In this document: one piece after another, positions 33,928 through 43,102 of the stretch | Position numbering within the stretch: the first letter of the stretch is position 1 | Layout: each line of letters opens with the position of its first letter | Assembly: GCA_963781345.1 (NCBI GenBank) | Contig: CAWAFQ010000014.1 | Coordinates: 739,283 to 803,282, forward strand | Direction: 5' to 3' | Length of the DNA: 64,000 bases | Source: JBBRHQ01 sp963781345 | GTDB taxonomy: Bacteria > Actinomycetota > Thermoleophilia > Solirubrobacterales > 70-9 | The notes under the pieces: model-generated | The model's input: the letters and a program-made list of their open reading frames with translations, nothing else | Told to the model about the DNA's origin: nothing | Database searches by the model: none | Program-made: the position numbers and the translations under genes

Positions 33928-35363
33928 GGCTTGCCCCCAGGTCTGGCATCGAATCCGATCGCCTGCTCGAGCGCGTAGGCGGCGTCCAACAGCTTGTTCT
34001 CGGCAAAGGCGGGTGCCGCCAGCTGAAAGCCGACCGGCAGGTCGGGGCCGCCGCCGTCGGGAGCGGCGAGGCCGGAGGGGATCGAGATCGCCGGGATTCC
34101 GGCAAGCGGCATCGGCACCGTGAAGAAGTCGTTGAGGTACATCTCGAGCGGGTCGTCGGTCTTCGCCCCGAGCTCGAAGGCGACCGAGGGCGAGGTCGGG
34201 GTGACGACGAAGTCGAACTCGGCGAAGGCGGACGCGAAGTCCTCGGCGATCCGGGTCCTGACCCGCTGGGCGCGGCCGTAGTAGGCGTCGTAGTAACCGG
34301 ATGAGAGCGCGTAGGTGCCGAGCATGATCCGGCGCTTGACCTCGTCGCCGAAACCCTCGGCACGGGTCGCCTCATACATCTCGGTCAGGTCCGCTCCCTC
34401 GGCCCGCAGCCCGTAGCGAACGCCGTCGTATCGGGCGAGATTGGTCGACGCCTCGGCCGGTGCGAGGACGTAGTAGGCGGAGATCCCGTGCTCGGCGTGG
34501 GGCAGCGGCGTCTCTGCGATCTCCCCCCCGAGCTCCTCGATCCGCGCCAGGGTCGCCCCGAAGTTGGCGCGCACGCCGGCCTCCATGCCGTCGCTCGCCA
34601 GCTCCTCCGGCACCGCGAACCTGAGCCCGCGCAGGTCGGTGCGGCTCGGCAGCTCGACCCCGCCGGCAATCCCAACCGAGGTCGAGTCGCAGGGGTCAGC
34701 GCCCTCGAGCACGCTCAGCAGCAGAGCCGCGTCGGTGACGTTACGGGTCAGCGGGCCGCACTGATCGAGCGAGGAGGCGAAGGCGATCATCCCGTAGCGT
34801 GAGATCGCGCCGTAGGTGGGCTTGAGGCCGACGATGCCGCACAGCGAGGCCGGCTGGCGGATCGAGCCGCCGGTGTCGGTTCCGATCGCACAGGGGGCGA
34901 GGCCGCCGGCGACGGCGGCCGCCGAGCCGCCCGAGGAGCCGCCGGGAACGCGGGCCCGGTCCCAGGGGTTCAGCGCCGGCCCGTAGCCGGAGTTCTCGTT
35001 CGAGGAGCCCATCGCGAACTCGTCCATGTTGGTCTTGCCGAGGAGACCGGCGCCGGCCTCGCTCAGCCGCCGCACCGCGGTCGCGGTGTAGGGCGGCACG
35101 TAGCCCTCGAGGATGCGCGAACCGGCCGTCGTCGGCACACCTTCCGTGCAGAAGATGTCCTTGACCGCCACCGGGATCCCTCCCAGCGTCCCCTCCACCG
35201 CCCCTGGCTCCTGGGCCCCACCTTCCGCCCGCCACAGATACGCGTTGAGCTGATCCCCGGCAGCGGCCTCCTGCCAGGCCGCCAGGTACTCCTCGCGCCC
35301 CAGCTCCCCGGCGGCGATACGGGCGGCCGCCTCGGCGACCGTAAGCTCCAGCAGCTCCTCCAC
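33924..35363 (-). CDS. gatA: aspartyl/glutamyl-tRNA amidotransferase subunit A
   Basis: Amidase-signature glutaminase subunit of GatCAB, 479 residues. The catalytic Lys is in VAVKDIFCTEG, the cis-Ser in GSSNENSGYGP, and the nucleophile Ser in TDTGGSIRQPASLCG. The ammonia released is channelled to GatB. The ATG at 35363 directly follows the gatC stop (35364), and its 3' end overlaps gatB by 4 bases, as expected for a stoichiometric complex. Confidence 0.97.
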   Translation of the reverse strand: MEELLELTVAEAAARIAAGELGREEYLAAWQEAAAGDQLNAYLWRAEGGAQEPGAVEGTLGGIPVAVKDIFCTEGVPTTAGSRILEGYVPPYTATAVRRLSEAGAGLLGKTNMDEFAMGSSNENSGYGPALNPWDRARVPGGSSGGSAAAVAGGLAPCAIGTDTGGSIRQPASLCGIVGLKPTYGAISRYGMIAFASSLDQCGPLTRNVTDAALLLSVLEGADPCDSTSVGIAGGVELPSRTDLRGLRFAVPEELASDGMEAGVRANFGATLARIEELGGEIAETPLPHAEHGISAYYVLAPAEASTNLARYDGVRYGLRAEGADLTEMYEATRAEGFGDEVKRRIMLGTYALSSGYYDAYYGRAQRVRTRIAEDFASAFAEFDFVVTPTSPSVAFELGAKTDDPLEMYLNDFFTVPMPLAGIPAISIPSGLAAPDGGGPDLPVGFQLAAPAFAENKLLDAAYALEQAIGFDARPGGKP

Positions 35364-35654
35364 CTAGCCCTCCGCCTGGGGCGAGGGGACGCGGAAGGCG
35401 CCGTCCTCAGGATCGGGAGCGGGCTCGAGGATCTGCTCGCGCGGCCAGCTCGGGCGGGGCTCGTCGGCGCGCAGAACGTTCTCCAGCGGGACCACGTGGG
35501 TGGTCGGCGCCACATCGTCTAGGTCGAGCTCGGCGATCCGGTCGACGTGGGAGAGGACGTGGGATAGCTCACCGGCCATGCGGTCCAGCTCGGCCTCGGT
35601 CAGGCGCAGCCGGGAGAGCCGTGCGACATGGAGAACCTGCTCACGGTCGATCAC
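35364..35654 (-). CDS. gatC: aspartyl/glutamyl-tRNA amidotransferase subunit C
   Basis: The 96-residue belt subunit that holds GatA and GatB together. The N-terminus with LHVARLSRLRLTEAELDRM and LSHVLSHVDRIAELDLDDV is typical. The end is Pro-rich with the FRVPSPQAEG tail. The GTG start at 35654 stands 7 bases after a TAATAT hexamer, so gatCAB is probably read from a leaderless mRNA. It is divergent from the membrane protein at 35702. Confidence 0.94.
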   Translation of the reverse strand: MIDREQVLHVARLSRLRLTEAELDRMAGELSHVLSHVDRIAELDLDDVAPTTHVVPLENVLRADEPRPSWPREQILEPAPDPEDGAFRVPSPQAEG

Positions 35655-35661
35655 GGGCTGG

Positions 35662-35667
35662 ATATTA
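35662..35667 (-). promoter_or_regulatory. -10 hexamer TAATAT of gatCAB, leaderless
   Basis: TAATAT is 7 bases before the GTG start of gatC at 35654, in a 47-bp divergent intergenic region. Confidence 0.55.
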
Positions 35668-35686
35668 GGGGCGGAGATCGATCATC

Positions 35687-35692
35687 TAGAGT
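35687..35692 (+). promoter_or_regulatory. -10 hexamer TAGAGT of the gene at 35702
   Basis: TAGAGT is 9 bases before the ATG. The two divergent promoters share 47 bp. Confidence 0.45.
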
Positions 35693-35701
35693 CCCGCCGC
35701 G

Positions 35702-36145
35702 ATGCGTGGAGCGAAGGCCGAGCGGTTCGTCGTCGCCAACCTGCGGCTGCTCGCGGTCTGCTTCGCGGTCGTCGGCATCCTCTTCATTGCCTTCCCCGAC
35801 GGTGTCCTCGGCGTGATCTCCGATCTCGGCGACGAGATCGGCAACTTCACCCGGGCGCCGGAGACGACCGAGAGGTTCTGGCTAGGGCTCGCCTTCGGCT
35901 ACATGGTCGTGATCACCGGAATCTGCGTCGTCGCCCAGGCCGACGTCGTCCGCTACCGCCCCTTCATCCTCGTCCTGGCGATCGGCAAGACGGCGACATC
36001 GCTGGCGACCCTCGCCTTCTACCTCTTCGACTCCGACGTCTTCATCTACCTGCTCAACTTCCTCGTCGACGGGTACCTGGCGGTCCTGTCGCTGTGGCTG
36101 TGGTCGCTCGCCGGCCGCGTCGGTCGCGCCGCTGCCCCCGGCTGA
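35702..36145 (+). CDS. hypothetical four-helix membrane protein
   Basis: A 147-residue protein with four hydrophobic helices (about 13-37, 60-80, 87-105 and 112-132) and short polar loops; GNFTRAPETTERFWLGLAFGYM lies before the second helix. I do not recognise the family with certainty. It ends with TGA at 36143-36145, which is in the same reading frame as the downstream GMC gene. It may be cotranscribed with that gene. Confidence 0.7.
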   Translation: MRGAKAERFVVANLRLLAVCFAVVGILFIAFPDGVLGVISDLGDEIGNFTRAPETTERFWLGLAFGYMVVITGICVVAQADVVRYRPFILVLAIGKTATSLATLAFYLFDSDVFIYLLNFLVDGYLAVLSLWLWSLAGRVGRAAAPG

Positions 36146-36184
36146 AGGCGCGCCCCGGGGCTCTCCGCCGCCGAGAGGCGCACC

Positions 36185-38053
36185 CTGTCTGCGATCTGTG
36201 CCGCGATGGCGCCCGGATACGACGGCCTGCCCGCGGCCGAGACCGAGGTCGACGTCTCGGGCCCGGTTGCCGGCTTCCTCGCCGCGCTTGCCCCGCCCAA
36301 CCTGAGGCGCATCAAGCTCGGCCTCAGGGCCTTCGAGCTTCTCCCCTTCCCGAGGCGCTTCAGCCGGCTCAGCTCCGCTGCCAGCGAGGACCGGCTGGCG
36401 AGGATGGAGAGGTCGAGGCTCCGCCCCTTCCGTGACCTGCTGCTGATGGCGAAGGTCCTCTCGACCCTCGGCTACGCGATCGCCCCGCAGGTCCGTGAGC
36501 GGATCGGATACACGCTCGGGTGTGCCCTCGGTGACGGCCGGCAGCCCGAGCCGGCCGGCGATCTGGGGGACACCTCGGCTCCGCCCGAGGGCGAGGAGTG
36601 CGACGTTGTCATCGTCGGATCAGGCGCCGGGGGGGCCGCGGCGGCGTCGCTGCTCGCCGAGGCCGGACTGGACGTGATCGTGCTCGAGGCCGGAGGGCAC
36701 TACAACCGCGAGAACTACCCCGCTGACCCGCTGCAGGCGATCACCAGCCTCTATCGCGAGGCCGGGCTGACCATCGCCGAGGGAAAGCCGCCGGTGCCGA
36801 TCCCCGTCGGACGTGCGGTCGGCGGGACGACCGTGATCAACTCGGGCACCTGCTTCAGGGCACCCGACGAGGTGCTGGAGCGCTGGCAGCGCGAGTTCGG
36901 GGTCTCGTGGGCCACCGATCTCGACGCTGAGTTCACCGAGGCGGAGGAGTTCATGCGGGTGAAGCCGCTCGACCCCGAGCGGATGGGCAGAAACGGACAG
37001 CTGGCGATGGAGGGGGCGGCTGCTCTGGGCGCCTCCGGAGGGCCGATATCGCGCAATGCCGGCAGCTGCGTGCAGTGCAGCTCATGCCCCTTCGGCTGCG
37101 CAATCGACGCCAAGCGCGGAATGCACGTCAGCTACCTGCCGCGGGCGGTGGCCGCCGGCGCACGCCTGCGCGCGAACGTCGAGGCGACCCGCATCACCGT
37201 CGCCGACGGGCGCGCGACGGGGGTCGAGTGCCTGGCCGGTGCTGCCGGCGAGGGCAATGAGCCGGGGCGGCCCTACACGGTGCGCGCGCGCAGGGTGATC
37301 TCCGCCGCCGGGGCGCTCGGCACCCCCGAGCTGCTGCTTCGCTCCGGCCTCGGCGGCTCCCATCTGGGCCGCAACCTCCACATCCACCCCGCCTGCTGGG
37401 TCGGGGCCACCTACCCAGAGGAGGTGCGCGGCTGGGAGGGGGTGATGCAGAGCTACTACATCGACCAGTGGGAGCCGCAGTCGATCCTGCTCGAGGCGAC
37501 CTTCACCCCGCTTCCGTTCGGCGGCGCCTGGCTGCCGGGAACCGGCCGCGAGCACCAGCGCGCGATGCTCGGCTTCGGCAACGTCGGCTCGATCGGCGTC
37601 CACCTCTCCGATCGCTCCAGCGGCCGCGTCGGCCTCGCCTCCGACGGCTCGCTGCGCGCGACCTACTCGCTCACCCGAGACGACGCCGACCGCCTCACCT
37701 ACGGGATCGCCCGCGCCGCCGAGGTGCACTTCGCAGCCGGGGCCACCGAGGTCTACCCGACCATCGGCCGCGCCGCCGTCCTGCGCCCCTCCGATCTTGC
37801 CGGCTTCGAGTCCACCGGGTTCCGGCCCGCCGAGCTTCGGCTCGAGGCCTTCCACCCGATGGGGACGGCGCGGATCGCGGACGGCGCTGCCGAGGGCGTC
37901 TGCGCCGCCGACGGGTCGGTCCACGGAGTCGAGGGGGTCCACATCGCCGACGCGGGGCTCTTCCCGACGTCGGTGGGCGTGAACCCGATGATGACCATCA
38001 TCGCCTTCTCGAAGCGGATCGCGAAGATGATGGCGGCCGAGCTCGCCGGCTGA
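36185..38053 (+). CDS. GMC-family oxidoreductase (long-chain alcohol oxidase/cholesterol oxidase-like)
   Basis: FAD-dependent glucose-methanol-choline enzyme of about 620 residues with an N-terminal 110-residue helical extension typical of the long-chain alcohol oxidase subgroup. FAD motif VVIVGSGAGGAAAASLLAEAG, then GGTTVINSGTCFRAP, and a CVQCSSCPFGCAIDAK cysteine cluster are visible. The C-terminal HPMGTARIADG and NPMMTIIAFSKRIAKMM carry the catalytic His/Asn. The ATG at 36206 has no ribosome site, and the residues just upstream (ERRTLSAICAA) look like coding sequence. CTG at 36185 with AGAGG six bases upstream is my preferred start. Confidence 0.85.
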   Translation: MSAICAAMAPGYDGLPAAETEVDVSGPVAGFLAALAPPNLRRIKLGLRAFELLPFPRRFSRLSSAASEDRLARMERSRLRPFRDLLLMAKVLSTLGYAIAPQVRERIGYTLGCALGDGRQPEPAGDLGDTSAPPEGEECDVVIVGSGAGGAAAASLLAEAGLDVIVLEAGGHYNRENYPADPLQAITSLYREAGLTIAEGKPPVPIPVGRAVGGTTVINSGTCFRAPDEVLERWQREFGVSWATDLDAEFTEAEEFMRVKPLDPERMGRNGQLAMEGAAALGASGGPISRNAGSCVQCSSCPFGCAIDAKRGMHVSYLPRAVAAGARLRANVEATRITVADGRATGVECLAGAAGEGNEPGRPYTVRARRVISAAGALGTPELLLRSGLGGSHLGRNLHIHPACWVGATYPEEVRGWEGVMQSYYIDQWEPQSILLEATFTPLPFGGAWLPGTGREHQRAMLGFGNVGSIGVHLSDRSSGRVGLASDGSLRATYSLTRDDADRLTYGIARAAEVHFAAGATEVYPTIGRAAVLRPSDLAGFESTGFRPAELRLEAFHPMGTARIADGAAEGVCAADGSVHGVEGVHIADAGLFPTSVGVNPMMTIIAFSKRIAKMMAAELAG

Positions 38054-38072
38054 GCGGCGCCGGCCGGACCCT

Positions 38073-38453
38073 TCAGGCGCCCTCGCCGGCGATCGCCGAC
38101 CAGGCTCCGGCGCAGACGACCAGCCCCGCCCCGAGGGCCAGATACAGGCCCTCCTCACGGCCGCCCCCGAGCGGGTTGATCAGGTGGTAGCCGACAAGCA
38201 CGGTCGCGACGATCGCGGCCACGACCGTCGCGCTCGCCCAGACGATCGGCAGATCGCTCTTCTCCTGGGTCGCGGAGAGAAGCGGGAGCGAGATCGCCAT
38301 CAGCGCCGTTGACACGAGCAGCAGGTCGCCGACCCGCAGCGACGAGAAACCACTGCGGCCGGGCTCGAACCAGGGCAGACCGAGCGCGATGAGGAGCGCC
38401 AGTCCCCCGATCGCGGCCACCGCCTCCCCCCTCCTGATCCGGCGGGGATTCAA
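38073..38453 (-). CDS. hypothetical four-helix membrane protein
   Basis: A 126-residue protein with hydrophobic helices near 12-29, 43-60, 68-88 and 102-122. The first external segment GLPWFEPGRSGFSSLRVGDLLL resembles small actinobacterial membrane proteins of unknown role. It faces the GMC gene convergently (19 bp apart). The next gene upstream on the same strand is another membrane protein with the same FDWFS/LPWFE-type opening, so the two may be distant relatives. Confidence 0.65.
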   Translation of the reverse strand: MNPRRIRRGEAVAAIGGLALLIALGLPWFEPGRSGFSSLRVGDLLLVSTALMAISLPLLSATQEKSDLPIVWASATVVAAIVATVLVGYHLINPLGGGREEGLYLALGAGLVVCAGAWSAIAGEGA

Positions 38454-38524
38454 CCCGGTCTCATCCGCTCAGGGCCAAGCGCCCGGGCTCCGACCCGGGC
38501 GCTGGCCGGCCGAGTGAGCCGTTC

Positions 38525-39185
38525 CTAGGCTCCCTGTACCGGCGGCGGCGGAGGCGGAGGCGGCGCAGGCGGCTCGCTGGCGGGAGGAGGCGGCGGCGGT
38601 GGCTCGCCGGCGGGCGGAGGCAGGGGCGGTTGGTCGGGGCCGGCTGCGGGCGGAGGCGGTGGTGGAGGGGCGTGTGGTTCGCGCGGACTGGCACCGCCGC
38701 CGCTACCGGAGAGCTGGTCTGCCGCGTCGGAGAACGAAGTGTCGGCCTCCTGCATCGCGCGGTAACCACCAAAGGCGATTCCTGCTGCGGCAATCAGCGA
38801 AATGAAGATTCCGAAATCAGGCGACACATCGACCGAACCGCCTATGAACGATGCCCCCCCGGGAGTATCGATGATGCGAAAGAGAATCAGGAGGACGCTG
38901 ATTGCCCCCCAGCACAGTGATGGCAGTGCTCCCGTGGACGGGAGTATCGACGTCCGCTTCACCAGCCTCGATAACGGCGTGTCCGATCGTGACGACGATC
39001 GTGATGACGAGAAACCAAGGAATCCAATCCAGGGAGTCCCACGCATTGCCGCCGCCGAGGCTCCCGGAGGTCAATCCGCCGCCGGACACCGACACGCTGA
39101 ACCAGTCGAAAAACATAAAAATGAAGAGTGCTATCGCAGATGCTGCAGCGATCTTTTCTCCGGTACTTAGCCGATCCACATTCAT
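38525..39185 (-). pseudogene. frameshifted membrane protein with a Pro-rich tail
   Basis: Two overlapping frames together make one sensible protein of about 219 residues. The N-terminal part (ATG at 39185, Shine-Dalgarno GGAGGAG) has two helices. Reading then has to shift at a run of six G on the minus strand (38905-38910). With five G, the sequence VLGAISVLLILFRIID gives an uninterrupted third helix, followed by a fourth helix and a long Pro-rich C-terminus (38525-38700). As written, the first frame ends at 38817 with an unrelated tail. A sequencing error, a recent mutation or phase variation in the homopolymer are all possible. Function unknown. Confidence 0.7.
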
Positions 39186-39277
39186 TGGGCGCTCCTCCGG
39201 GGGGCTGGGGGGAATGAGCCAGAGTACACCGCCGCGGCGGCGGAACCTCAGGCACTGCGGTTGCTGGCCCAGGGCCC

Positions 39278-40135
39278 TCAGGAACGACCGTCGCGAGCTC
39301 TCGCGGCGGCCAGGGTGTTGACCATCAGCATCGCGATCGTCATCGGCCCGACGCCCCCGGGGACCGGGGTTACGGCCGAGGCGACCGTGCTCACGGCCTC
39401 GAAGTCGACATCACCGCGCAGGCCCTCGTCTGTTCGGTTGACGCCGACGTCGATGACGACCGCCCCCGGCTTCACCGCCTCCGCGCCGACCAGCTCCGGC
39501 ACCCCCACCGCCGCGATCAGGATGTCGGCCCTGCGACAGGTCAGATCGAGGTCGCGGGTTCGCGAGTGACAGATCGTCACGGTTGCGTTGCGGCCAAGCA
39601 GGAGGCTCGCCAGCGGCCGGCCGACCAGGCTCGAGCGTCCGAGGACGACCGCCTCGGCGCCCTCGAGCTCAACACCCTCGTGGTCGAGAAGCTCGATCAC
39701 CCCGGCCGGTGTGCAGGGCACCAGGCCCGGCCTTCCGCTCGCCAGCAGGCCGGCGCTCGTCGGAGTCAGCCCGTCGACGTCCTTGCCGGGGTCGATCGCG
39801 GCGACGACGGCGGCGGCGTCGATCTGATCGGGAACCGGGAGCTGGACGAGGATGCCGTCGACGTCGGAGTCGGCGCCGAGCGTGCTCACCAGCTCGACCA
39901 GATCCCGCTCGGTCGTTTCGGCCGCGAGCTGGTGGTGGACAGATCGCATCCCCGCCTCCTCGCAGGCACGGTGCTTGTTGGCGACGTAGATGTGGGAGGC
40001 CGGGTCCTCGCCGACGAGAACCGTCGCCAGCGCCGGTGTCCGACCCGCCTGCGCCGAGTAGTCCGTCACCTCCTTCCGGACCCGCTCCCGGACCTCGGCC
40101 GAGACCGCCCTGCCGTCGATCACCCGGGCCGCCAT
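39278..40135 (-). CDS. folD: methylenetetrahydrofolate dehydrogenase/cyclohydrolase
   Basis: Bifunctional one-carbon enzyme of 285 residues that interconverts 5,10-methylene-, methenyl- and 10-formyl-tetrahydrofolate with NADP+. The catalytic Tyr/Lys region is SHIYVANKHRACEEAGM, VDGILVQLPVPDQID precedes it in the fold as the substrate motif, and VLGRSSLVGRPLASLLL binds NADP. PGGVGPMTIAMLMVNT is the C-terminal hallmark. The ATG overlaps the pcrA stop (ATGA) so the pair is cotranscribed. Confidence 0.97.
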   Translation of the reverse strand: MAARVIDGRAVSAEVRERVRKEVTDYSAQAGRTPALATVLVGEDPASHIYVANKHRACEEAGMRSVHHQLAAETTERDLVELVSTLGADSDVDGILVQLPVPDQIDAAAVVAAIDPGKDVDGLTPTSAGLLASGRPGLVPCTPAGVIELLDHEGVELEGAEAVVLGRSSLVGRPLASLLLGRNATVTICHSRTRDLDLTCRRADILIAAVGVPELVGAEAVKPGAVVIDVGVNRTDEGLRGDVDFEAVSTVASAVTPVPGGVGPMTIAMLMVNTLAAARARDGRS

Positions 40136-42402
40136 CAGCGCTTTCGCACCGGTGCGTAGTCGGCCATGAGCTTGCGCTCGGAGCCGTCACCGGCGAAGCG
40201 GACGACGATCACCCCGCCGGGCTCCACCGCGGTGACGACGCCGTCGCCGAAGCTGGCGTGGACGACGTCGTCGCCTGTCTGAAGCTCGAGCGCCGGGCCG
40301 GGGTCAACCGGGGTCGCCGCCGTCGCGGGCACCGGCGCTCCCCAGCCCCCGGCCCTCGCCCCTGGGGCGCTGGAGTGGCGCTCGGTCAGGTGAGCCGGGA
40401 TCTCGTCGATGAAACGGGAGGGGACGCCACGCTCGGGGCGACCCCCGAAGATCCGCCGCTCGCGCGCCCAGGTCATGTAGAGGCGGCGGCGGGCGCGGGT
40501 GATTCCGACATATGCGAGCCGGCGCTCCTCCTCCTCGCCGCCTTCCTCGAGCGCGCGCATGTGAGGAAACACGCCTTCCTCACAGCCGATCATGAAGACC
40601 GTGTCGTACTCGAGGCCCTTGGCGTTATGCAGCGTCATCAGCGTGATCAGCGACTCATCGCTGCGGATCCCGTCCTGGTCGGTGTAGAGGGAGATCTGCT
40701 GCAGGAACTCCTCCAGGGGCGGCACCTCGCCCTCGCCCTCGAGCTGGCGGTTGGCGTCGAACTCGGCGGCCACCCCGATCAGCTCCTGCAGGTTCTCGAC
40801 CCTGCCCTCGGCCTCGATCGTGCGTTCTGCCTCCAGTGCCTCGAGGTACCCGGATTCGTGCAGCGTCGCCTCGAGCAGCTTCGCAACCGGGTCGCTCTCG
40901 GCCCTGCGGCGAAGCCCCTCGAGGGTCTCGTGGAAGCGGCCGACCGCCTTGACCGCGGCGGCCCCGAGGCCGGGAACCGCCGCCGGGTTGCCGGCGACCT
41001 CCCAGATGGGCAGGCCGGTCGTGTTCGCGTGCGATGCCAACCGCGCCTCGCTTGTCTTGCCGATCCCCCGACGGGGCGAGTTGACGATGCGGCCGAACGA
41101 GATCGCGTCCGAGGGGTTGTTGAGAAGGCTGAGGTAGGCAATCGCGTCCTTGATCTCGGCCCGCTCGTAGAACTTCGTCCCCCCGATCACCTGGTAGGGC
41201 AGCTCGAAGCGCACCAGCGTGTCCTCGAGGACGCGGCTCATCGCATTCGTTCGGTAAAAGACCGCGACGTCCTCGCGCCTGGCGCCCTCGTCGGCGCAGA
41301 GACGCTCGACCTCGCCGGCGACCCAGCGCGCCTCCTCGTGCTCGTCGGTCAGCTCGGAGAGCTGCAGCGGCTCCCCGCCCTCGATCTCGGTCCAGAGCTT
41401 CTTAGGGCGGTTCTCGCGGTTGCGCTCGATCAGCGCGTTGGCGGCGGAGAGGATCGTCTGCGTCGAGCGGTAGTTCTGCTCGAGCTTGACCACCTCGGCG
41501 TCGGGGAAGTCGCTCTCAAAATCGAGGATGTTGCGGATGTCCGCCGCCCGGAAGCTGTAGATCGACTGGAAGTCGTCGCCGACCACCATAAGGTTGCCGG
41601 GGTCGCCCCCCGCAAGCAGCTGCAGCAGCCGGTACTGAGCGTGGTTGGTGTCCTGGTATTCGTCGACAAGGACGTGGCGGAATGCGCGGCGCCAGCGCTC
41701 GCGGGCCTCCTCGAAGAGCTCCATCACGTTGACGGTTCGCACAAGCAGGTCATCGAAGTCCATTGCGTTGGACTCCAGCATCCGCTTCTCATAGAGCGTG
41801 TAGACCTCGGCCGCCGTTTCCTCGAAGACGGAGCCCTGGGCCTCGGCGAAGCTGATCGCGTCGACAAGGCGATTCTTCGCCCCCGAGATCTGCGAGCGGA
41901 TCGCCCGCGGTGGGTAGCGCTTCGGGTCGACCTGGAGATCGCCCATGCAGCGCTTGATCATCCGCAGCGAGTCCGACTCGTCGTAGATCGTGAACGCCCT
42001 CGAGTAGCCGAGTCGCTCGGCATCGGCGCGCATCATCCGCGCACAGGCCGAGTGGAAGGTCGTCACCCACATCGCCCGGATCGCACGGCCGACGAGCCCC
42101 CCGACCCGCTCGCGCATCTCGGTGGCGGCCTTGTTGGTGAAGGTGATCGCGAGGATCTCCCCCGGTCGCGCCTGCCCGGTGGCGAGCAGGTAGGCGATCC
42201 GGTGGGTCAGCACCCGCGTCTTGCCGGAGCCGGCGCCGGCGAGCACCAGCAGCGGCCCCTCTCCGTGCTCGACCGCCCTGCGCTGGGGGGTATTGAGGTC
42301 GGCGAGCAGCCGCTCGACACGGTCTCCGCCGGGCGAGACAGGAGCGTCCCCGCCGCCCTCGACAGCGCCGTCAGCGGTGTCGGGCTGGGTGATCGCTCTC
42401 AC
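40135..42402 (-). CDS. pcrA: ATP-dependent DNA helicase PcrA/UvrD
   Basis: Superfamily 1A 3'-5' helicase of 755 residues acting in nucleotide excision and mismatch repair and in removing proteins from DNA. Walker A AGAGSGKT (55-62), motif II VDEYQDTNHAQYRLL, motif III VGDDFQSIYSFRAADI, and motifs IV-VI (QNYRSTQTIL, MTLHNAKGLEYDTVFM, YVGITRARRRLYM) are all present. The C-terminal Tudor-like segment (GDDVVHASFGDGVVTAVE) matches the RNA-polymerase-binding tail of PcrA. The GTG start is leaderless behind TATCCT. Confidence 0.96.
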   Translation of the reverse strand: MRAITQPDTADGAVEGGGDAPVSPGGDRVERLLADLNTPQRRAVEHGEGPLLVLAGAGSGKTRVLTHRIAYLLATGQARPGEILAITFTNKAATEMRERVGGLVGRAIRAMWVTTFHSACARMMRADAERLGYSRAFTIYDESDSLRMIKRCMGDLQVDPKRYPPRAIRSQISGAKNRLVDAISFAEAQGSVFEETAAEVYTLYEKRMLESNAMDFDDLLVRTVNVMELFEEARERWRRAFRHVLVDEYQDTNHAQYRLLQLLAGGDPGNLMVVGDDFQSIYSFRAADIRNILDFESDFPDAEVVKLEQNYRSTQTILSAANALIERNRENRPKKLWTEIEGGEPLQLSELTDEHEEARWVAGEVERLCADEGARREDVAVFYRTNAMSRVLEDTLVRFELPYQVIGGTKFYERAEIKDAIAYLSLLNNPSDAISFGRIVNSPRRGIGKTSEARLASHANTTGLPIWEVAGNPAAVPGLGAAAVKAVGRFHETLEGLRRRAESDPVAKLLEATLHESGYLEALEAERTIEAEGRVENLQELIGVAAEFDANRQLEGEGEVPPLEEFLQQISLYTDQDGIRSDESLITLMTLHNAKGLEYDTVFMIGCEEGVFPHMRALEEGGEEEERRLAYVGITRARRRLYMTWARERRIFGGRPERGVPSRFIDEIPAHLTERHSSAPGARAGGWGAPVPATAATPVDPGPALELQTGDDVVHASFGDGVVTAVEPGGVIVVRFAGDGSERKLMADYAPVRKR

Positions 42403-42409
42403 CCATCCC

Positions 42410-42415
42410 AGGATA
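42410..42415 (-). promoter_or_regulatory. -10 hexamer TATCCT of pcrA-folD, leaderless
   Basis: TATCCT is 7 bases before the GTG start at 42402 and no Shine-Dalgarno is seen. Confidence 0.5.
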
Positions 42416-42465
42416 TCCCCGGCCCCGGCGGGCCGGGGATATCCCTGGCCGACCGGGCGATCCGG

Positions 42466-43047
42466 CTAGCAGCCCTGGAAGGCAGGCTGCAGTTGCGACG
42501 CGTCGCCGCTTACGATCGCCGCCTCGACGGCCTGGGGGTTGCCGTTTGCGAAGTTGTTGGCGACGCAATCGGCCTGCGCCTGGGTGAGGTCACCGCTCTC
42601 GACTGCCTGGGCGGCGAACGCCTTGCCGAGGGCGACCGGATCGAAATCGATGAAACCGTCGAGCGAGTTGATCTTCCAGCTATCGCCCTCCTTGACCAGC
42701 GACAGCTTCAGCGTCTGTCCATCGAAACCACCGCCCGTGATGGCGACCTTGGCGGTTGCCTGATCGCCGTCGACGACGACATCGGTGGCCTCGGCGGAGT
42801 CGGATGTGTCGGATGCGTTCTTCTTGCACGATGCGATCGCCGCGTCACCCGTCTCAAACGTCGTCTGCTCGGTGAACTTGAGGGTCTGGGCCTCTGTGCA
42901 GGCAGCGGGATCGCCGCTGGTCGCCGCGAAGTCGATCTGCTCGGCAATCTGGTCGGCGTCGCTGTTTCCGCCACCGCCGCAGGCGGCGAGGGCAAGGGTC
43001 GCTGAGGCCAGGCAGACGCCGAAGGTGGCGAGGGAGAGGTTGCGCAT
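42466..43047 (-). CDS. secreted lipoprotein with an NTF2-like (DUF4878-type) domain
   Basis: A 193-residue lipoprotein; the lipobox is LAAC at residues 20-23 followed by a Gly run. The mature part contains a Tim44/NTF2-like alpha-beta domain with two further cysteines (CTEAQ and CKKNAS) and VVVDGDQATAKVAI, KEGDSWKINSLDG. It resembles actinobacterial lipoproteins of unknown role in the cell envelope. The ATG at 43047 follows AAAGGA; the frame is open further upstream but only as low-complexity sequence. Its C-terminus ends in a conserved-looking Cys. Confidence 0.8.
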   Translation of the reverse strand: MRNLSLATFGVCLASATLALAACGGGGNSDADQIAEQIDFAATSGDPAACTEAQTLKFTEQTTFETGDAAIASCKKNASDTSDSAEATDVVVDGDQATAKVAITGGGFDGQTLKLSLVKEGDSWKINSLDGFIDFDPVALGKAFAAQAVESGDLTQAQADCVANNFANGNPQAVEAAIVSGDASQLQPAFQGC

Positions 43048-43102
43048 CGGGGATCCTTTCTGCGGACGAGTGGCGATCGACTCTACCGAGCGCCACGGCG
43101 GC

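Noticed and set aside
39583..43005. 1140-codon plus-strand open frame
   Set aside because: It lies opposite folD, pcrA and the lipoprotein gene, which have full motifs; its composition is that of an antisense frame.
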